From Candidatus Bathyarchaeota archaeon (GTDB taxonomy: Archaea; Thermoproteota; CALKCG01; B24; JAGTQN01): DNA of 8,865 nucleotides. Shown piece after piece: positions 7,377 through 8,865 of the stretch. The stretch's first letter is position 1. Every line of letters starts with the position of its first letter. The notes beneath the pieces were generated by a model. That model searched no databases. It was not told where the DNA came from and saw only the letters and a list, made by a program, of their open reading frames with translations. Where the stretch lies: contig JAGTQN010000009.1 in the NCBI GenBank assembly GCA_018396395.1, forward strand, positions 20,541 to 29,405, written 5' to 3'. Made by a program: the position numbers and the translations under genes.

Positions 7377-7401
7377 TGCCGCGGTCCAGACTTGAACTGG
7401 C
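7377..7401 (-). other. tRNA 3'-end-like block (T arm plus acceptor strand), no complete tRNA
   Basis: Read on the minus strand, positions 7401 to 7377 give a T arm with a perfect B-box consensus (GTTCAAGTC). The stem has four pairs (CCAG/CTGG) and one G-A mismatch at the outer position. A GC-only 7-nt acceptor strand (CCGCGGC) and an A in the discriminator place follow. No CCA is encoded. The preceding minus-strand sequence does not fold into a convincing anticodon arm, and no matching GCCGCGG 5' strand lies where a normal or short-intron tRNA would need it. It may be a tRNA fragment left by an integration event, a 3' half of a split or permuted tRNA, or chance. Confidence 0.25.
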
Positions 7402-7408
7402 GATGCAT

Positions 7409-7439
7409 GGAGAAATCTCCCGCAAACTCCCTTTTTTTT
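7409..7439 (+). terminator. Possible terminator downstream of the LarA-like gene
   Basis: A small hairpin, GGAG (7409-7412) and CTCC (7417-7420), is followed 11 bases later by T8 at 7432-7439, the longest uninterrupted T run on the plus strand here. It lies 100-130 nt after the stop of the LarA-like gene and would give that mRNA a long 3' untranslated end. Confidence 0.35.
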
Positions 7440-7619
7440 CTGATCCTTTTCCCAAGGAGGAGTTTAGGTAAAGGAGTTAAGGATCCTTTCGTAAGAAAAA
7501 TTTCGACTGTTGAAATTTTAAACATAAAACCTTTAGGCCTTTTAGAAATTTGGAAAGCCTCCATTTTCCCCATGAGTTCTGTTTTTCTATAGTATTCCAA
7601 GGAAAAACACGCGCTTTTC

Positions 7620-7775
7620 CGGCCAAAGGATTTTTGGGCTCAGAACTCGGATCGGAACCTTTTGGTCCTTCTCATTATTAAAGGATTAAAGGAGTCCTCC
7701 GATTCTTAGGACTTGGATCCAATGAGTCCTAAGGTCCAAGGGACCGTTCCGGCGCGACGCGGTCCCGACGTTTTT
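7620..7775 (+). ncRNA. Candidate structured non-coding RNA with competing hairpins
   Basis: This stretch lacks a plausible reading frame but is rich in inverted repeats. GGCCAAAGG (7621-7629) can pair imperfectly with CCTTTTGGTCC (7658-7668). CTTAGGACT (7705-7713) pairs perfectly over 9 bp with AGTCCTAAG (7725-7733); an alternative partner for AGGACT is AGTCCT at 7693-7698. Next, GGTCC (7733-7737) can pair with GGACC (7741-7745), or GGGACCG (7740-7746) with CGGTCCC (7760-7766), the latter followed by T5. A run of mutually exclusive stems ending in a T run is the architecture of an attenuator or riboswitch, but no good gene starts immediately downstream on this strand, so a stand-alone RNA is the other reading. 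I do not recognise a known family. All pairing is by eye. Confidence 0.3.
7740..7775 (+). terminator. GC-rich hairpin plus T run, terminator-like
   Basis: A perfect 7-bp stem, GGGACCG (7740-7746) with CGGTCCC (7760-7766), encloses a 13-nt GC-rich loop. After GACG comes TTTTT (7771-7775). It would end a plus-strand transcript arriving from the hairpin-rich stretch before it. Its GC content stands out from the AT-rich surroundings. Confidence 0.45.
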
Positions 7776-7797
7776 CAGGAAAAAGATCAAGAAAGCC

Positions 7798-7840
7798 AAA
7801 AAACGCCGAGGCTGAAAGCCCCGCTCGGGCCAGGCTTCAG
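7798..7840 (-). terminator. Terminator-like hairpin behind the minus-strand reading frame
   Basis: On the minus strand, beginning one base after a TGA (7844-7842), CTGAAGCC (7840-7833) pairs with GGCTTTCAG (7820-7812) with one bulged base. A short GC-rich stretch and then T6 (complement of A at 7798-7803) follow. An alternative fold pairs CCCGAG with CTCGGC. Its position immediately after a stop codon supports the upstream minus-strand frame as a transcribed gene. Confidence 0.45.
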
Positions 7841-7841
7841 T

Positions 7842-8051
7842 TCACTCCAGCTCCTCGGGCTTAAAGCCTAAGCCTATATGGGATGCAAGGCGCCGTAGAA
7901 TCGATTCGAGATCCTCGATGGTATGCCATTCTGCCGTGAAGTCCTCATAACCGCTCCTCTTATCCTTATATCGAAGCGTGGGCTTTCCAAGCACCCTTTC
8001 GAAATAGGCGATAGGCCTAATCCCTCGTTGGATCGACGGAAAGCGCCGCAA
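7842..8051 (-). CDS. Short protein of unknown function, 5' end unresolved (possibly a truncated gene)
   Basis: I do not recognise this protein. The 69-codon frame has balanced, protein-like composition: an RRFPSIQRGIRP start, a charged middle (RYKDKRSGYEDF), and a probable amphipathic helix around EDLESILRRLASHIG, ending KPEELE. The TTG at 8051 is the only conventional start and has no Shine-Dalgarno. The frame stays open upstream through NEIPGAGFFLTVSPFL to a stop at 8141-8139, crossing the A-rich complement of the (TTTTTG)n repeat, where it reads as Lys-Asn repeats. This suggests the real N-terminus was lost or lies in another frame beyond the repeat. A terminator-like hairpin starts just after the stop, which favours a real or formerly real gene. 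No domain, metal site or membrane segment is visible. Confidence 0.35.
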   Translation of the reverse strand: MRRFPSIQRGIRPIAYFERVLGKPTLRYKDKRSGYEDFTAEWHTIEDLESILRRLASHIGLGFKPEELE

Positions 8052-8094
8052 AAAGGGGCTTACCGTGAGGAAGAATCCCGCGCCGGGGATTTCA

Positions 8095-8124
8095 TTTTTG
8101 TTTTTGTTTTTGTTTTTGTTTTTT
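8095..8124 (+). repeat. (TTTTTG)n hexanucleotide repeat
   Basis: Four perfect TTTTTG units (8095-8118) are followed by TTTTTT (8119-8124). The unit length is a multiple of three, so gain or loss of whole units keeps frame, whereas slippage within the T runs would shift it. It sits in the extended minus-strand frame (Lys-Asn reading) described for the 7842-8051 entry. Confidence 0.9.
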
Positions 8125-8138
8125 CTTTCCCCTTTGGG

Positions 8139-8419
8139 CTATCCCAAAACCTACAGGAGGGCGGGAAGGGGCTCATTGAAGCGGGATTCGATTTCATCTG
8201 CACGATGGAAGACGTAAGTTTATTCCGAAAGCGAAGATAAAAGAAAAAGAAGAAAAGAAAAAAATGTCTAGGAAATCGGAAAAAGCCTGTTTCCACTACG
8301 GATGGAGATATCCTCACAATACTATAAATCCTTCACAGAGAATTTTGATAAGGAAGGGTTGAGAGAAGTTGTAGGAGTCAGTAGTTCTAGACTTTTTACA
8401 CACGCCTTGGATACTGACA
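8139..8419. other. Stretch without a convincing gene; contains a 26-nt purine tract
   Basis: Between the hexanucleotide repeat and the transposase remnant I see no frame with protein-like composition in both halves. Positions 8239-8264 are an unbroken A/G tract. Minus-strand frames here are dominated by Phe from this tract or are continuations of the broken transposase frame, ending at 8314 in one frame and 8323 in another. This segment probably includes the outer end of the insertion sequence, but I cannot define its terminal repeat. Confidence 0.4.
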
Positions 8420-8865
8420 AGATAAGCCCACCATCCCAGTGGTGGGGTCCCTAGGGTTTGATGGACTCTAGGTGGTTGTATCCGTATGCCAGGATCTTGG
8501 CCATGGCTTCCACAGCCATGATTCCCTATGGCGTTCAGGTCGTTCCGGAAGCCCCTCAGGCCCTCCTTAAGGGTCCTGAAGGAGCCCTCTATGGCATTCC
8601 TAAGCCTGAAGGTTACATGGATCCATGGAAGGCCTAGGCGATCCAAAGCCCATGGATACCATACCATGGCATGGGCCTCCATCCAGGATCTTAGGCTTAC
8701 TCCCGCATACCCTCAGGACCATCCTAAGGAACCTGTAGGCATCTAGGACCGATACCAGGAGGCATAGACTGCCAAAACCTCCTTGGATTCCACATCTATG
8801 GCACCCATAGGTAGCCATCTGCCCTGGAGCTTTATCTTCGTCCCATCTATGGCTAAGGGGCTTCT
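8320..8865 (-). mobile_element. Degraded insertion sequence, left part within the window
   Basis: This is the element that carries the broken transposase. The inner (3') end should lie somewhere between about 8320 and 8420, after the last transposase-like codons, but I cannot recognise a terminal inverted repeat or target duplication because the other end is outside the window. The left boundary given is therefore only a guess. Confidence 0.45.
8420..8865 (-). pseudogene. Frameshifted DDE transposase remnant (IS6-like archaeal type), continues past the right edge
   Basis: Reading minus-strand from 8865, three frames must be joined to recover a DDE transposase. Frame one gives LAIDGTKIK (first Asp) through GRWLPMGAIDVESKEVLAVYA to a TAG at 8745-8743. 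Frame two carries LDAYRFLRMVLRVCGSKPKI then LDGGP (second Asp). Frame three carries WYPWALDRLGLPWIHVTF then RLRNAIEGSFRTLKEGLRGF with the catalytic Glu. Another shift near 8525 recovers MAKILAYGYNHLESIKP, and a further one the LGTPPLGW end. The break after DGGP coincides with about 10 extra bases that repeat the CCATGGTAT(GG) sequence (about 8660-8672). At least four disruptions make it non-functional. The order D-D-E and the WYPWAL/RNA-E--F--LK signatures indicate the IS6-like group; exact family uncertain. The N-terminal part lies outside the window. Confidence 0.85.

Noticed and set aside
7310..7470. A complete tRNA gene on the minus strand around the T-arm-like block
   Set aside because: No D arm, no acceptable anticodon loop (no U at position 33) and no complementary 5' acceptor strand can be found upstream on that strand.
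7496..7520. Hairpin AAAATTTC/GAAATTTT (7497-7504 with 7512-7519)
   Set aside because: It is a perfect 8-bp stem but almost entirely A/T in an A/T-rich stretch, without a T run or other context; I do not claim a function.
7355..7600. Short opposite-strand frames (81 codons minus, 66 codons plus)
   Set aside because: They overlap each other, are rich in Lys/Phe from A/T runs, cross the T8 tract and lack ribosome sites; they look like chance frames.
7923..8240. Plus-strand frame of 105 codons through the hexanucleotide repeat
   Set aside because: It has no Shine-Dalgarno, reads FVFVFVFV across the repeat, and its first half is antisense to the more protein-like minus-strand frame.
1..8865. CRISPR array, toxin-antitoxin pair or defence system
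   Set aside because: No regularly spaced direct repeats, no Cas proteins and no recognisable toxin or antitoxin pair were found; the tandem repeats present are simple microsatellites.

Overview
The window looks like part of an archaeal chromosome, probably from an anaerobic and possibly thermophilic organism. The evidence is an archaeal-type Elp3, a complete set of the homocysteine-forming proteins known from methanogens and other anaerobes, TATA-like and Shine-Dalgarno-type start contexts with GTG and TTG starts, and a degraded transposase of a type I associate with archaea. AGG and ATA codons are frequent. I cannot assign a genus or phylum from the sequence alone.

Layout. Positions 1-1849 hold a sulfur-assimilation locus. 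It has the C-terminal part of a COG1900/DUF39-CBS protein (aspartate-semialdehyde sulfurtransferase family), a translationally linked NIL-domain/2[4Fe-4S] ferredoxin, and, facing them with a 9-bp tail-to-tail overlap, a UPF0280 (COG2122) ApbE-like protein. In Methanosarcina these three families together support homocysteine synthesis from sulfide. An AT-rich divergent promoter region follows, then elp3 (tRNA U34 modification). Two minus-strand genes come next: a metal-dependent cyclase/kynurenine-formamidase-like hydrolase, and a DUF72 protein with an unusual C-terminal extension resembling a SWIM zinc finger. A gene-poor stretch of about 500 bp (5570-6067) precedes a LarA-like (DUF2088) protein on the plus strand that retains the His/Lys residues expected to hold a nickel-pincer cofactor.

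From 7310 to the right end the window changes character: no intact, recognisable gene is present. It holds short tandem repeats, an isolated tRNA T-arm/acceptor-like block on the minus strand, a hairpin-rich plus-strand stretch ending in a terminator-like hairpin with a T run, an opposing terminator-like hairpin behind a short minus-strand reading frame of unknown function, a (TTTTTG)n repeat, a purine tract, and a frameshifted DDE transposase remnant running off the right edge. I read this as an accessory or decaying segment with possible non-coding RNA.

Apart from the homocysteine group, the genes show no common pathway. The most unusual items are the DUF72-SWIM-like fusion, the chain of competing hairpins at 7691-7775, and the orphan reading frame at 7842-8138.
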